Positions 36,118-46,100 of a DNA stretch of 64,000 nt are shown one piece after another. The stretch covers positions 1-64,000 of the forward strand of contig NZ_FREZ01000002.1 of NCBI RefSeq assembly GCF_900143525.1. The letters are read 5' to 3'. Every line of letters begins with the position of its first letter. The first letter of the stretch is position 1. The notes beneath the pieces are model-generated. The model had not been told where the DNA came from. It saw nothing but the letters and a program-made list of their open reading frames with translations, and did no database searches. The position numbers and the translations under genes are program-made. Origin of the DNA: Ruegeria sp. Alg231-54 (GTDB lineage Bacteria > Pseudomonadota > Alphaproteobacteria > Rhodobacterales > Rhodobacteraceae).

Positions 36118-36984
36118 ATGCCGGAGATCAATCTAGATGCAGCCACCGACATGGTTTTGAGCCTAGTGGATCTGGAGCGTTATCCCATTGCGGATCTGGA
36201 AAGTGCCAAAGGCGCTGCGTTTCTCAAGACCTGTCAGGACCAGATGGAGGAACATGGCTGGTGCAATCTGGATGGGTTCATCCGTCCCGAGGCACTGGCT
36301 GCTCTGGCCGATGAATCCAACGCCTTGCTACCCACCGCTGACGTACTGACCATCAAACGCAACATCTATCAGGGCGCAATTGACCCGTCGCTGCCCAAGG
36401 ATGATCCGCGTCGTAAGGAATATACGCATGTGGCGACGCAATTGGCGGATGATCAGCTGCCGAATGAAACGCTTATTCAGCGGCTTTATCAGTCGCCGCG
36501 TTTGACGGACTTTGTGCGCCGCGTCCAAAAGAAAGAGGTGCTGCATCGCTGCGCCGATGAGTTTCAAGCGCTGAATGTCGTCGCCCTGCATCCAGGAAGC
36601 TGGCACGCCTGGCATTATGATACGACGGAATGCACCGTGACGCTGCTGTTGCAGGCCGCTGAAACCGGGGGTGATTTTGCCTTCTTGCCAAACTCGCGCA
36701 CCGACGAAGCCGAAGACCGCGAGGCGGTGGATCGTTTGCTTGCTGGTGATATATCCCATGCGCAGAAGTTTGACCGGGGTGCCGGTACTTTTACCCTGTT
36801 TCGCGGTGGCTATTCATTGCACGGGGTGACAGAGGTCGAAGGGTCGACCCCTCGTGTCACCGCGATCATGACCTATGACGAACAGAAAGGCCGTGTGATC
36901 AGCGACGACATCAACATTCGGATCTATGGTGATCGCGTCAAAAACATTCTCGCGGAACGCGCAGCCTCCAGCATCAACGCATAA
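36118..36984 (+). CDS. Fe(II)/2-oxoglutarate-dependent dioxygenase-like protein
   Basis: The 288-residue protein carries the facial triad HxD...H: H166 and D168 in AWHYDTTE and H235 in YSLHGVTEV. R246 lies in the position that binds the 2OG C5 carboxylate. The size and HAWHYD context fit enzymes hydroxylating amino acids or small acids. AAAAGGAG lies seven bases before ATG; upstream in-frame codons would overlap the divergent promoter. It is first in an operon with an isochorismatase-like hydrolase (11-bp gap) and an HIBADH-like dehydrogenase. Confidence 0.85.
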   Translation: MPEINLDAATDMVLSLVDLERYPIADLESAKGAAFLKTCQDQMEEHGWCNLDGFIRPEALAALADESNALLPTADVLTIKRNIYQGAIDPSLPKDDPRRKEYTHVATQLADDQLPNETLIQRLYQSPRLTDFVRRVQKKEVLHRCADEFQALNVVALHPGSWHAWHYDTTECTVTLLLQAAETGGDFAFLPNSRTDEAEDREAVDRLLAGDISHAQKFDRGAGTFTLFRGGYSLHGVTEVEGSTPRVTAIMTYDEQKGRVISDDINIRIYGDRVKNILAERAASSINA

Positions 36985-36995
36985 AGGACCAAGCC

Positions 36996-37544
36996 ATGAA
37001 AACTGCTCTACTCGTCATTGATGTGCAAATGGCACTGGCTCATGAGGATGCCGCCGGTGCAGTGCGATCTTGCCCCGAGGCAGGCGACAATATCGGTCGG
37101 CTTCTCAGCCGGTTTCGCGCGCACGGTGACAAGATCGTCCATGTGCATCACCACGGGCTTGACCCCGACGATCCATTTCATGCGGATGCGCCAGGCGCGG
37201 CTGTTCAACCCTTTGCGGCACCGCAGGGGGACGAGCCGGTGATCATCAAAAACGTCTCCAGCGCCTTCGCCGGAACCTCGCTCGAAGCTGATCTGCGCGC
37301 CGACAATATTGAGCGTGTGGTCATTTGCGGGGCCACGGCCAATCACTGTGCCGAGTCTGCCGCGCGCTCTGCAAGCAGTCTGGGCTTTGAGATGGTCTAT
37401 GCCTCTGACGCCGTCTGGGCTTATGACGCGACCGGGCCGGACGGAGTGACCCACAGCGCCGAACAGATCCATTCCGTTACGCTTGCCAATCTGCAGGGTG
37501 AGTTTGGTGAGGTATGTTCGACCGACACCATCCTGAACGCGTAA
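36996..37544 (+). CDS. Isochorismatase-like cysteine hydrolase
   Basis: The 182-residue protein shows the catalytic triad of the cysteine-hydrolase group: D9 in LLVIDVQ, K85 in VIIKNVSSAF, and C118 in CGATANHCAESAA. This indicates an amidase or ureide-type hydrolase rather than true isochorismatase. It lies between the 2OG oxygenase and the dehydrogenase in one operon. It may release ammonia from an amide formed earlier in the pathway (inference). Confidence 0.87.
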   Translation: MKTALLVIDVQMALAHEDAAGAVRSCPEAGDNIGRLLSRFRAHGDKIVHVHHHGLDPDDPFHADAPGAAVQPFAAPQGDEPVIIKNVSSAFAGTSLEADLRADNIERVVICGATANHCAESAARSASSLGFEMVYASDAVWAYDATGPDGVTHSAEQIHSVTLANLQGEFGEVCSTDTILNA

Positions 37545-37574
37545 GCAATATAACTAACCCCGGGGACGGCGAAG

Positions 37575-38486
37575 ATGCGCATTGGATTTATTGGGCTTGG
37601 CACCATGGGCGGCCCGGCAGCCCTGAACCTGATCAAGGGCGGGCATGACCTAACGGTCTGCGACCTTGATCGGAACCGGGCAGAAGAGCACCTGGCGCTT
37701 GGGGCGAAGTGGGCAGAGACCCCTGCGGCAGCCGCGCAAGCGGCGGACATCGTGTTCACCATGGTCTTTGGACCAAAGCAAATCGAACAAGTGGCAGGCG
37801 GCGACGATGGGCTGCTATCCGCCATGTCCGCCGGGCAGGTTTGGGTGGATATGACAACAAACAAACCCGCCTTTGTGCGCGAGCTTGCCACCACCTTTGC
37901 TGAGATCGGAGTGCAGTTGATTGATGCGCCAGTCACTGGTGCCGTCGATGGCGCACGCACCGGCAACATGCCCCAATTTGCAGGTGGGGACGAAGCGACT
38001 GTCGCGCGAATTCGCCCCGTGATGGAACTGATGGGGCCGCTTCACTACATGGGCTCCAGCGGCAGTGGGTCCGTGACGAAACTGGCCAGCAACCAGCTTT
38101 GGGCCATCCATGCGACAGCCATGGGTGAAGCACTTGTGATGGCGGTGAAATCAGGTGTTGATCTGTCACGGGCCTGGGACGCGCTCAAGATCGGAGCCAG
38201 CGAAAGCTGGTGCATGCATCACGACGCCCCGTCCGTTTTTGCCGGACATTATGATCCGTCTTTCACACTGGACTTGTGCCAAAAGGATCTGGGCCTGATC
38301 GTTGAGGCCTGCGACGACGCCGGCACCGCCGCCCCTGCCACACGGCTGGTATGCACGCAGTTCGAAGCGGCCCGCGAAAAATACGGGGGCGACAAGGGCG
38401 AATTGCATGTGGTGAAGCTTGAAGAAGACAATGCTGGCGTGTCACTTCGCCTTGACGGGGATTGGATCCCGCACTGGGAAAAATAA
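37575..38486 (+). CDS. NAD(P)-dependent 3-hydroxyisobutyrate-dehydrogenase family oxidoreductase
   Basis: The 303-residue protein has GFIGLGTMGGPAA at the N terminus, substrate loop IDAPVTGAVDGARTGN, and catalytic Lys in VTKLASNQLWAIHA. It is the second of three members of this family in the window (13838 and 54116 are the others). As last gene of the LysR-linked operon it probably oxidises a hydroxy acid made by the upstream enzymes. A hairpin terminator follows directly. Confidence 0.88.
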   Translation: MRIGFIGLGTMGGPAALNLIKGGHDLTVCDLDRNRAEEHLALGAKWAETPAAAAQAADIVFTMVFGPKQIEQVAGGDDGLLSAMSAGQVWVDMTTNKPAFVRELATTFAEIGVQLIDAPVTGAVDGARTGNMPQFAGGDEATVARIRPVMELMGPLHYMGSSGSGSVTKLASNQLWAIHATAMGEALVMAVKSGVDLSRAWDALKIGASESWCMHHDAPSVFAGHYDPSFTLDLCQKDLGLIVEACDDAGTAAPATRLVCTQFEAAREKYGGDKGELHVVKLEEDNAGVSLRLDGDWIPHWEK

Positions 38487-38490
38487 CGAG

Positions 38491-38507
38491 GGGCCCAGTC
38501 TGGGCCC
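38491..38507. terminator. GC-rich hairpin between converging operons
   Basis: GGGCCCAG pairs with CTGGGCCC almost without loop (in practice a shorter stem with a larger loop), a few bases after the dehydrogenase stop and before the converging Lrp-type gene. There is no strong T-run. Confidence 0.55.
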
Positions 38508-38606
38508 TATCTCCAAGGACGCGTGGCGCTGGTTAATGAGCTCATCTGCTGCCTAGCATTCGAAGGGCCGCTTTGAAGCGGTAGCTGACGTAAATGTTGA
38601 TCTTTA

Positions 38607-39083
38607 TCATTCTAACCCAACATCCTGAACAGGAATTCCCAAACCGACTTTCTTTCTCCCCATGACAACAGATGTGCGAAAGCGACGGACGTTTGAGTTG
38701 TCGAAGAACAGTCGCTTCGTGAGTTCCTGAAAATCATCCATATCCTTTGCTGTGCAGACCAGACAGAAGTCGGCGTCTCCGGTGATGTAATAGCACTGCT
38801 GTACCATAGGCTCTGATTGCGCCTGACGTGAGAATGCGTCGATCTGATCCTGACGCTCGCGTTCCAATTCGACCATGACAATGAAGCTCATCGCGACACC
38901 CAGCTTTTTGGGATCAACGATCGCGACTTCCGAAAGAATTGCGCCCGAGGTTCTGAGCGCCTTTAACCGCCGCTGAACAGAGGCCACAGACAAGCCTGTT
39001 TCGGACGCAAGCGCTTCGAGGCCTATCTTGGCATCGGTTTGCATCAACTGAAGCAGATTTCGGTCAAACTGATCGAGTTTCAT
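38607..39083 (-). CDS. Lrp/AsnC family transcriptional regulator
   Basis: The 158-residue protein has the Lrp HTH (KIGLEALASETGLSVASVQRRLKALRTSGAI, about residues 19-49) and an AsnC/RAM effector domain (VQQCYYITGDADFCLVCTAKDMDDF). It is divergent from the ammonia-lyase/M20 operon at 39171 with only 87 bp between, so it very probably controls that operon in response to an amino acid. Confidence 0.93.
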   Translation of the reverse strand: MKLDQFDRNLLQLMQTDAKIGLEALASETGLSVASVQRRLKALRTSGAILSEVAIVDPKKLGVAMSFIVMVELERERQDQIDAFSRQAQSEPMVQQCYYITGDADFCLVCTAKDMDDFQELTKRLFFDNSNVRRFRTSVVMGRKKVGLGIPVQDVGLE

Positions 39084-39170
39084 GATAATTTCCTTTGGGG
39101 CGAGAAAATTTCCCGAAAATTAGGAAAAAATGACAATAATTGATCATCTTTCGCATGTACAACTTTCTGT

Positions 39171-40181
39171 ATGAAAAATCCAACGATACTCGATGTTGCA
39201 AAACCGCTGGCTCTGCTGGCTGCATGCCCCGCCTATAAACCAAGTCCGTTGGAGACATGCAGTCTCCAAGGCAGACCCATTCTGATCAAGGACGAAACCA
39301 ACAGGATGGGATTGGGTGCTTTCAAAGCGCTCGGGGGCGTTTACGCTGTTGCCAAGCTGATAGAAGCGCGGGTTGGTCACCCTTTGGAATCAAACGCCTT
39401 TTTGGACGATTCCGTGAAGGCCATCGCACGCTCGATGACTTTTGTCTGTGCCAGTGCCGGCAATCACGGCATGGCCGTGGCCGCTGGTGCGCGGCTGTTT
39501 GGCGCAAAGGCCCGCATTCACCTTGCCGAAACAGTGCCAGAGGATTTTGCAATTCGCCTGCGGGACAAAGGCGCGGAAGTTGTCCGATCGGGTGACGATT
39601 ACGAGGCGAGCGTTGCGGCAGCCATAGCCGACGCCGAGGCGTCCGGCGCAATCCACCTCGCCGATGGATCTTGGCCTGGCTATACGGAACCTCCGCGGTT
39701 GGTAATGGAAGGCTATACCGTAATCGCCGAAGAAATGCGGACAGAGTTGGAAAGCTCCGGAAATTGGCCGAGCCACGTTTACTTGCAGGCAGGCGTTGGT
39801 GGGCTGGCTGCGGGGATCGCTTACATGATCCGGTCCACCTGGGCGGTTCAGCCAAAGATCATAGTCGTCGAACCTGATGCGGCCCCTTGCCTTGCCGAAA
39901 GCGCCCGGGCAGGACAGATCGTAACGGTTGAGGGCCCGGTGTCCAATATGGGGCGCTTGGACTGCAAAACGCCTTCTATGTTGGCTTTGGAAATTCTTGA
40001 ACGGTGCGCCGACGACTGGGTTACGGTCACTGACCTGCAGGCCGTGGACGCTGTAAAACATGCGCGCGATCTGGGCTTTTCCACCACACCATCTGGCGCA
40101 GCGGGGCTTGCAGCCTTGTTGGCGGACGAGGCTAAATTGCCGTTGATCGTGCTGTCCGAAGGAGACGTTCCCGATGCTTGA
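39171..40181 (+). CDS. PLP-dependent diaminopropionate ammonia-lyase-like / threonine dehydratase family enzyme
   Basis: The 336-residue fold-type II enzyme has the Schiff-base Lys K52 in GLGAFKALGG, the Asn loop CASAGNHGMAVA and the phosphate-binding GVGGLAAGIA. The segment LIKDETNRMGLGAFKALGG is typical of diaminopropionate ammonia-lyases, but the protein is about 60 residues shorter than YgeX. It eliminates ammonia from a diamino or hydroxyamino acid. Its last 8 bases overlap the M20 gene. Confidence 0.85.
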   Translation: MKNPTILDVAKPLALLAACPAYKPSPLETCSLQGRPILIKDETNRMGLGAFKALGGVYAVAKLIEARVGHPLESNAFLDDSVKAIARSMTFVCASAGNHGMAVAAGARLFGAKARIHLAETVPEDFAIRLRDKGAEVVRSGDDYEASVAAAIADAEASGAIHLADGSWPGYTEPPRLVMEGYTVIAEEMRTELESSGNWPSHVYLQAGVGGLAAGIAYMIRSTWAVQPKIIVVEPDAAPCLAESARAGQIVTVEGPVSNMGRLDCKTPSMLALEILERCADDWVTVTDLQAVDAVKHARDLGFSTTPSGAAGLAALLADEAKLPLIVLSEGDVPDA

Positions 40182-41298
40182 TCTCGTTGCGTTTCGCCGT
40201 GATCTGCATGCCCACCCTGAAACCGGCTTCGACCTTGACAGGACCTCGGATCTGATCGCGGCCGAGTTGGAACGCGCGGGACTTGAAGTCACCCGGGGTG
40301 TGGGCCGCACGGGTATTGTGGCCACCTTACGCCGTGGTCCAGACGAAACCGCAATCGGTTTCCGAGCCGACATGGACGCGCTGCCGATACAAGAGGCCAC
40401 CAACTTGCCGTACCGCTCGGGAACGGAAGGCAAGTTTCATGGATGTGGCCATGATGGCCACAGCACCATGCTGCTGGGGGCCGCGCTGGAGCTTGCGGCA
40501 GACCCGTCTTTTGACCGCACCATTCACTTCATCTTTCAGCCCGACGAAGAGAACGGAAACGGTGCAGCCGCGATGATCGCGGACGGTTTGTTCGAACGTT
40601 TCCCGATGGTCGCGATGTTCGGCCTTCACAACATGCCCGGAATGGAGCTTGGTCACTTTGCCACTCAAGCGGGCTCATTCTGCGCGTTCGAGGATAATTT
40701 TGAAATACGCGTTCAGGGTCAGGGCGGGCACGCGTCGATGCCGGAAAAAGGCGTTGATCCGATTGTGACTGGGGCCGCAATTGTGCAGCAGTTGCAATCG
40801 ATCGTCTCTCGCTCGGTTCCGGCGAGCGAGCATGCAGTGGTTTCCGTAACGGAGTTCCTGACAGACGGCGCGCGCAACATTCTGCCTAGCAACGTAACTC
40901 TAAGGGGGGATTGCCGGGGCTTTTCCAAAGATGTGTCCGAGAATATCGAGCGAAGAATGCGCGCCATAGTCGCCGGTGTATGTGCAGCACAAGGCGCTGA
41001 GGCGGAGGTTGATTACTCGACTTCCTTCCGGCCATTGGTGAACGATGCCAGAGCCACAGACATGATCGCGGATGCTGCTCGTGATGTTGGTAGCGTTGAT
41101 GCGGATTACGGTCGGGTAGGATTCTCTGAGGATTTTGCAGAGTTTCTTGCGCACCGCCCCGGGGCCTTCATCCTGATGGGCAACGGATTGGAGGGGAACA
41201 ATTCGATGCCGCTTCATAACCCGTCGTATGATTTTAACGACGAGGCGATCAGACATGGGATCGCGTTTTGGACCAGCACTGCGCGGCGGGAATTTTGA
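40174..41298 (+). CDS. M20 family amidohydrolase (hippurate hydrolase-like)
   Basis: The 374-residue metallohydrolase contains FRADMDALPI, HGCGHDGHSTMLLGAALEL and FQPDEENGNGAAAMI, the metal-site blocks of the peptidase M20D group, and a dimerisation domain beginning near residue 180. Members deacylate N-acyl amino acids. Together with the upstream ammonia-lyase this suggests removal of an acyl group, then deamination of the freed diamino acid, under Lrp control (inference). Confidence 0.9.
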   Translation: MLDLVAFRRDLHAHPETGFDLDRTSDLIAAELERAGLEVTRGVGRTGIVATLRRGPDETAIGFRADMDALPIQEATNLPYRSGTEGKFHGCGHDGHSTMLLGAALELAADPSFDRTIHFIFQPDEENGNGAAAMIADGLFERFPMVAMFGLHNMPGMELGHFATQAGSFCAFEDNFEIRVQGQGGHASMPEKGVDPIVTGAAIVQQLQSIVSRSVPASEHAVVSVTEFLTDGARNILPSNVTLRGDCRGFSKDVSENIERRMRAIVAGVCAAQGAEAEVDYSTSFRPLVNDARATDMIADAARDVGSVDADYGRVGFSEDFAEFLAHRPGAFILMGNGLEGNNSMPLHNPSYDFNDEAIRHGIAFWTSTARREF

Positions 41299-41330
41299 TG
41301 GCAAGCGATGCCTGAATAAGCCCAAATTGC

Positions 41331-41347
41331 GGGCGGTTTATCCGCCC
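41331..41347 (+). terminator. Hairpin after the M20 gene
   Basis: GGGCGG pairs with CCGCCC around TTTAT, 30 bp after the M20 stop codon. The stem is short and GC-rich and lacks a clear T-run. Confidence 0.5.
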
Positions 41348-41771
41348 TGAAGTTCCCAATCGAACCCTCGGCCGATGTCATTTAGCTATTTTTTCTTTGC
41401 TGGGACACTTCATCTGGTGACCACCTTCAGGGCTGCATCGAGACCCAGAAACATTGCGTGACGCAGTTGGCGCAAAGCCTCATAGTCACGAACTTCAACC
41501 CGGCAGATCGCGACAAATCTGTTTTGTTTCGCCGTCCGCGCCATATGAACCAAAACCCACGGGGCGGGTGCTTTTTTCTTATGCAGACGGCAGATCCCCA
41601 AGGTTAATAGATGGTTAACATATCTCGGTACTTGATTGCGCGGCGATCTTCTTGTTTTACTGAAAATCAAATCAACCCATGCCCAAACGCGGTGTGAATA
41701 TACAGTGAAAATCGGTAGCAAAACACTGAATCTACAAAACTTTATGACGATGGGGGCAATGGAGTAGCAAG
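41348..41771. other. Intergenic stretch, no supported gene
   Basis: About 420 bp. A minus-strand frame (41410-41904) has a protein-like last third, but its N-terminal part is implausible and it overlaps the plus-strand gene at 41772. The AT-rich part near 41590-41760 probably holds the promoter for 41772. Confidence 0.4.
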
Positions 41772-42248
41772 ATGGATCAAGACGACGGATCATCACGCAA
41801 TGAGTTTGGGAACCCTGGCTCGATTGACGATATGGTGGCGATGTATCTGGAAGCGCTTGAGGGTGTTCTGGGGTCGCTGCGGGACTACAGCGAAAAGGGT
41901 GCACGGGTCGAGCCCGACGTGATGTTTCTGCTTGCGCAGGCGCAAGCCCGGTGGCTCAGTTCAGCTTTGCGGTATTGGCAGCAGATTGCGACCATCGTCT
42001 CAACCCAAGGGACAGACGCGATCGAAGCAACCATACCCAGTGCGGATGGCCCGTCATTGGAGGCCAGACAGCTGATCGTGCTAGACAAGGCCCGTGCCGT
42101 GTTGCGCGAAATATCGGATCTGTCGCTGAGCGAGGCAAAACTGTTGCAACGTGATCTTATGGAAATCGAGGCTGAGCTTCGTAAGTCAGTCGGTCCCGAG
42201 GGTGACGACCGGGAAGGCCCCCATCGCTATGCAAAATCCAAACCATGA
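41772..42248 (+). CDS. Uncharacterised helical protein upstream of polyprenyl synthase
   Basis: This 158-residue, almost fully helical, soluble protein has MVAMYLEALEGVLGSLRDY, then AQAQARWLSSALRYWQQIATIV, then a third helix with alternating Leu and charged residues (SEAKLLQRDLMEIEAELRK). The middle helix weakly recalls phasin or PHA-synthase N-terminal helices, but I do not recognise the family. It overlaps the polyprenyl synthase gene by 4 bp, so the two are co-translated and the proteins may associate. Confidence 0.65.
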   Translation: MDQDDGSSRNEFGNPGSIDDMVAMYLEALEGVLGSLRDYSEKGARVEPDVMFLLAQAQARWLSSALRYWQQIATIVSTQGTDAIEATIPSADGPSLEARQLIVLDKARAVLREISDLSLSEAKLLQRDLMEIEAELRKSVGPEGDDREGPHRYAKSKP

Positions 42249-43180
42249 ATAACGAAGGTGCCCGCGCCGATTGGGTGATACCGGAACTGGGATTTGAGTC
42301 TGAGACCGAACGGCTGCGCACTGCCATCGGCGCGTGGGTTGAATCCACACCCGACGAGATGCGGCCGCAGTTGGAAGAACAGTTTCTGGCCGGCTCGAAG
42401 TATTTTCGCCCATTGACCATCTTTGCCTGTCAGACGGCTGTCGGCAGCGAGGAGATCACGGATGAAACCATACAGGCAGCCGTAACGCTTGAGCTGTTTC
42501 ATAACATGACGCTGGTTGTGGACGACATTCTGGACCAGTCGGACGAACGGCGCGGCAAACCGACCATGCATACGGCCTTTGGGCAACTTGCGGCGCTGAT
42601 GACGTCCGGGTTCATGGTTGCGGAAGGTTATCGGATGATGGCGACCGAGCCGCAGGTGGTCGGGTTGTTGTCCGAGCTGATGTCCCGGCTTGGCGCGGCC
42701 GAGATCGCGCAGTGGAACAGCCGCACGATGCCGCGCGGGGTCGAAGATTGGCGCAAGCTGGCGCAGGAAGACACCGGTTCGATGTTCGAGGTCGCTGCTT
42801 GTCTCGGCGACCGTAGCGAGGGGTTGCGCCATTTCGGTGGTCTGCTGGGCACCCTGTATCACGCCTGCGATGACGTGTCCGACGTGCGTGGAACCGAAGC
42901 CCTGGGTGGCGGCGGTGAAGAGGACATTCGCGACGGGATTCTAACCCTACCGGCCGCGATAGCTGTACGCGAACCTGCAATTGCCGAGATGTTCCGCGAT
43001 CCGAACCCCGGCAATTACGACGCGCTGGCCGAGGCCTTTCGCGCCGCTCTGCCCGAAGCCGAGGCCGAGTTGGACCGGATCGCCGCCAGCGCTATAGCTG
43101 AGGCCAATCGATTTGCCCGGAACCCCAAAAAGTTGATCACGCTTGTGGATCGCACACGGGCTTTGGGCGAAGCGCGCTGA
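42245..43180 (+). CDS. Polyprenyl (isoprenyl) diphosphate synthase family protein
   Basis: The 311-residue all-alpha prenyltransferase has the first Asp-rich motif DDILD (residues 93-97) followed by ERRGKPTMH, and the second DDVSD (208-212). Both are intact, so it should condense allylic diphosphates with IPP. The segment after motif 2 (GTEALGGGGEEDIRDGILTLP) replaces the usual LGKPxGxDLxxGKxTLP, so the basic Lys residues are reduced. It differs from housekeeping IspA/octaprenyl synthases and is coupled to an unknown helical protein. It is convergent with the SAM-cyclase gene (stops 1 bp apart). Confidence 0.88.
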   Translation: MNNEGARADWVIPELGFESETERLRTAIGAWVESTPDEMRPQLEEQFLAGSKYFRPLTIFACQTAVGSEEITDETIQAAVTLELFHNMTLVVDDILDQSDERRGKPTMHTAFGQLAALMTSGFMVAEGYRMMATEPQVVGLLSELMSRLGAAEIAQWNSRTMPRGVEDWRKLAQEDTGSMFEVAACLGDRSEGLRHFGGLLGTLYHACDDVSDVRGTEALGGGGEEDIRDGILTLPAAIAVREPAIAEMFRDPNPGNYDALAEAFRAALPEAEAELDRIAASAIAEANRFARNPKKLITLVDRTRALGEAR

Positions 43181-46100
43181 TCACAAATAGGCGCGCGCTG
43201 CTTTCAGATACTGGCTGTCGAACCCTTCCTCGAACTGCGCCATTAGCGGTTCGATAAGCGCGCGTTGTGCGTCTTTGGCGGGCAGCAAAGACGCCAACCC
43301 AAGCGCGGCGCGCAGTTGCCACGCCAAAGCTGACCGGTTTTGGGCCGCGTCGAAAGCAGCGCGATAGTGCTGCTCGGCGCTGCTGGTGTCGCCACGCTTC
43401 TGTGCCAATTCCCCTTTGACTAGGCTCAGGTCCAGTACGTGGTTCAATTCGCCCCCAACCTGCAGTGGTTGGTCGAGGTCGTCCAGAACCCGGGCGGCAT
43501 CCTCGATCCGGTCCTGTGCCAACAGCAGGCGTGCATGATTGGCTTCAAAACAGACGCGGTGGTAATGGACGCCGGCATTCTTGCAGGCAGCAACGGCGGT
43601 GGCCGTGATCTTTTCGGCCTCTTCCAGTTGACCGAGTTTTGCCATGGCCCGGGCGCGCCAGAATGAGGCCCAGACACCCAAGAACCTGTACCCGTACTCT
43701 CCGGCAACCGCGCTGCATTCTTCGGTCAGGTCCATGACCTGTTCCCAGTCACCGTTCCAGTCATGGATACGGATCACCCCGTTCGACAGCGCATAGACAA
43801 GCGAATAGGGGTCAGGCAATGACCTAGTGTAATTCAGGATGTCATTCCCAACTTTCACCGCCTGATCCGGTCGCCCCAGGGACCAGAGCGCTGCCGCCCG
43901 GAAGCACTCTGAAATCACCTTGGGTTCGGCGGCCGACAGGCGTGGCCCCGGCTGGTCCCAGATGCCTTCATCATAGAGGTGTAGAACCCGTTCGCCATAG
44001 CGCACCGACTCGGCGTAATCGCCGCGGTTGAAATGCGACCAAGTCTGCATCGAGGCGGAATAAACTTCATAACGGGTATTGCCGCTGCGCCTGGCCTCGT
44101 CTGCGAGCGCCGCAAAGGTCTCGTGCCCCGAGCTTACGTCGCCACGCATGGTTTCGAAGGCCCCGATCCCGTATAGAACCGCGACGCGCAGGTCTGGATC
44201 GTCAACATCCAGAAATAGCTCGCGGGCGCGCTCAAATGCGGTCTGCGCCTGTGGCGAGGCGTAGCTGGTCGCCGCAAAATGCACCACGCCAATGGTCGAC
44301 TGCAGTTGCAGCTCCAGCTTTGCGCGATCCGTCAGGTCATCGACCTCTCCAACATATTCCAAACCATTGCTGAGTTGAGCGAGCGCTTCTTTCATCGAAG
44401 CCCGGCCCCACGCTGATTTACCTGCCGTCAGCCAATAGGGGACTGACCGGTCACCAAGTCCGGCGGCAACAAAGTGGTTTGCCACCTGTTCCGGACCGGA
44501 CTTGCAACGTTCAGGGAATTTTTCTTCCAATGTTTCGGCAATCTTTCCATGTAATTGCTGCCGCCGCCGCCGCAATATAGATCGATACGCAGCCTCCTGA
44601 ATCAAGGCATGGCGGAACATCAGGCTTTGGCCGGTTTGGTCCGGGTATGCTAGGTCTGCGTCACCCAGTTGCGAAAGCGAGTCCGAGAGCTCGGGCAGCG
44701 GAGTTCCGGTCACCTGGGACAGCAGGTCGACATCGAATTCCCGGCCGATCACGGCGCCGATCTGGGCGTATTCGCGGGCAGCCCCCAGCTTGTCGAGACG
44801 CGCCATCAAACTGTCTTGCAGGGTTTCAGGCACCAGATCCGCGCTGTTTCTGAATTCCATCGCAGAGCGGGTCAGCTCTTCGGCAAATAGCGGCACGCCG
44901 TCCGATCGTTCCAGCAGTTGCTGGCGCTGTTCAGGAGAAAACGTATCCGACCCTGTCATGCTGTCCAAAAGCTCTTCGACTTCTGCGGGTTTGAGGCGCG
45001 CCAGTTCGCAGGTGATCAGGTGATCTGCCTGCCAGTCATGGGTGAATTCCGGCCTGCAGGTCACAAGCAACAATATCTGATGATCGGCAAGTTTGGCGGT
45101 GAAATTGGTCAGCAAATCCAGCGATGTCGGATCGATCCAGTGCAGGTCTTCGAAATGCACTAGAAGAGGAGCCCGCTTAGACTGTACGATGACTTGCTCG
45201 ATTAGCATGTCGATCGTACGGGTTTTTTGCAGTTCGGGCGACAGGTTCAGCGGTGGATACCTGTCAGAGGGCAGAGAAAACAATGACGCCATCAAGGCGC
45301 GCGCTTCGTTCAGATTATCTTCGGCGACTACCAGTTTTTCCAGCTTGTCTAACCGGGCGTCACTGTCATCCTCTTCAGTGAACCCAAGCAAAGTCTCGAT
45401 CTGACGGCGGATGGGATACAGGGCCGTGTTTTCGAAGTAGGGCGCGGATTGCAGGTGAAGGACGGTGGCGCCTTCGCCCTTGGCCTGATCAACCACCTCA
45501 TATGTTAGGCGGCTTTTGCCAATGCCGGCCTCACCAGAGACAAGGCAGACACGCCCCTTACCTGATTTGGCATCCTCCCAGGCTGACATAAGGTGCGTCC
45601 GCTCGGGCGTACGACCGACCAGTGGTGTAAGTTGCCGCCGTGCCGAGTTGACGGTGAACCGGTCCTGACGCTGTGCCGTGGATATGACACGCCAAGCCAC
45701 CTGACCGGGGTCAAACCCCTTCAGATGGATGTTCTCTAGCGCTTCATAGACGAACATATCCCCCAACAGCGAGTGCGTTTTGTTGCCGATTACGATCTGC
45801 CCCGGTTTTGCCAACCCCTGTAGCCGGGCGGCAAGGTTTGGCGTATCCCCAGCCACGGCAGAGGTTGAGTTCACTCCGATCTGGTCGAGATCACCGGCCA
45901 CAACCAAGCCACTTGCAATGCCGATGCGGGCCTGCAGGCGGTCACCTGCTGCAGTATCCAGCCCGGCGACGGCCTCGACGATCTCCAAAGCCGCGCGGCA
46001 TGCGCGTTCAGCCGCGTCCTCTTGGGCGACCGGATAGCCAAAATAGACCACAACGCCATCACCAAGGTATTGGGCCACGTGCCCCCTGGCATCTTTGACC

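Noticed and set aside
39171-41298. Ectoine degradation operon (eut)
   Set aside because: No ectoine hydrolase (M24 type), no EutC, and no ectoine transporter nearby.
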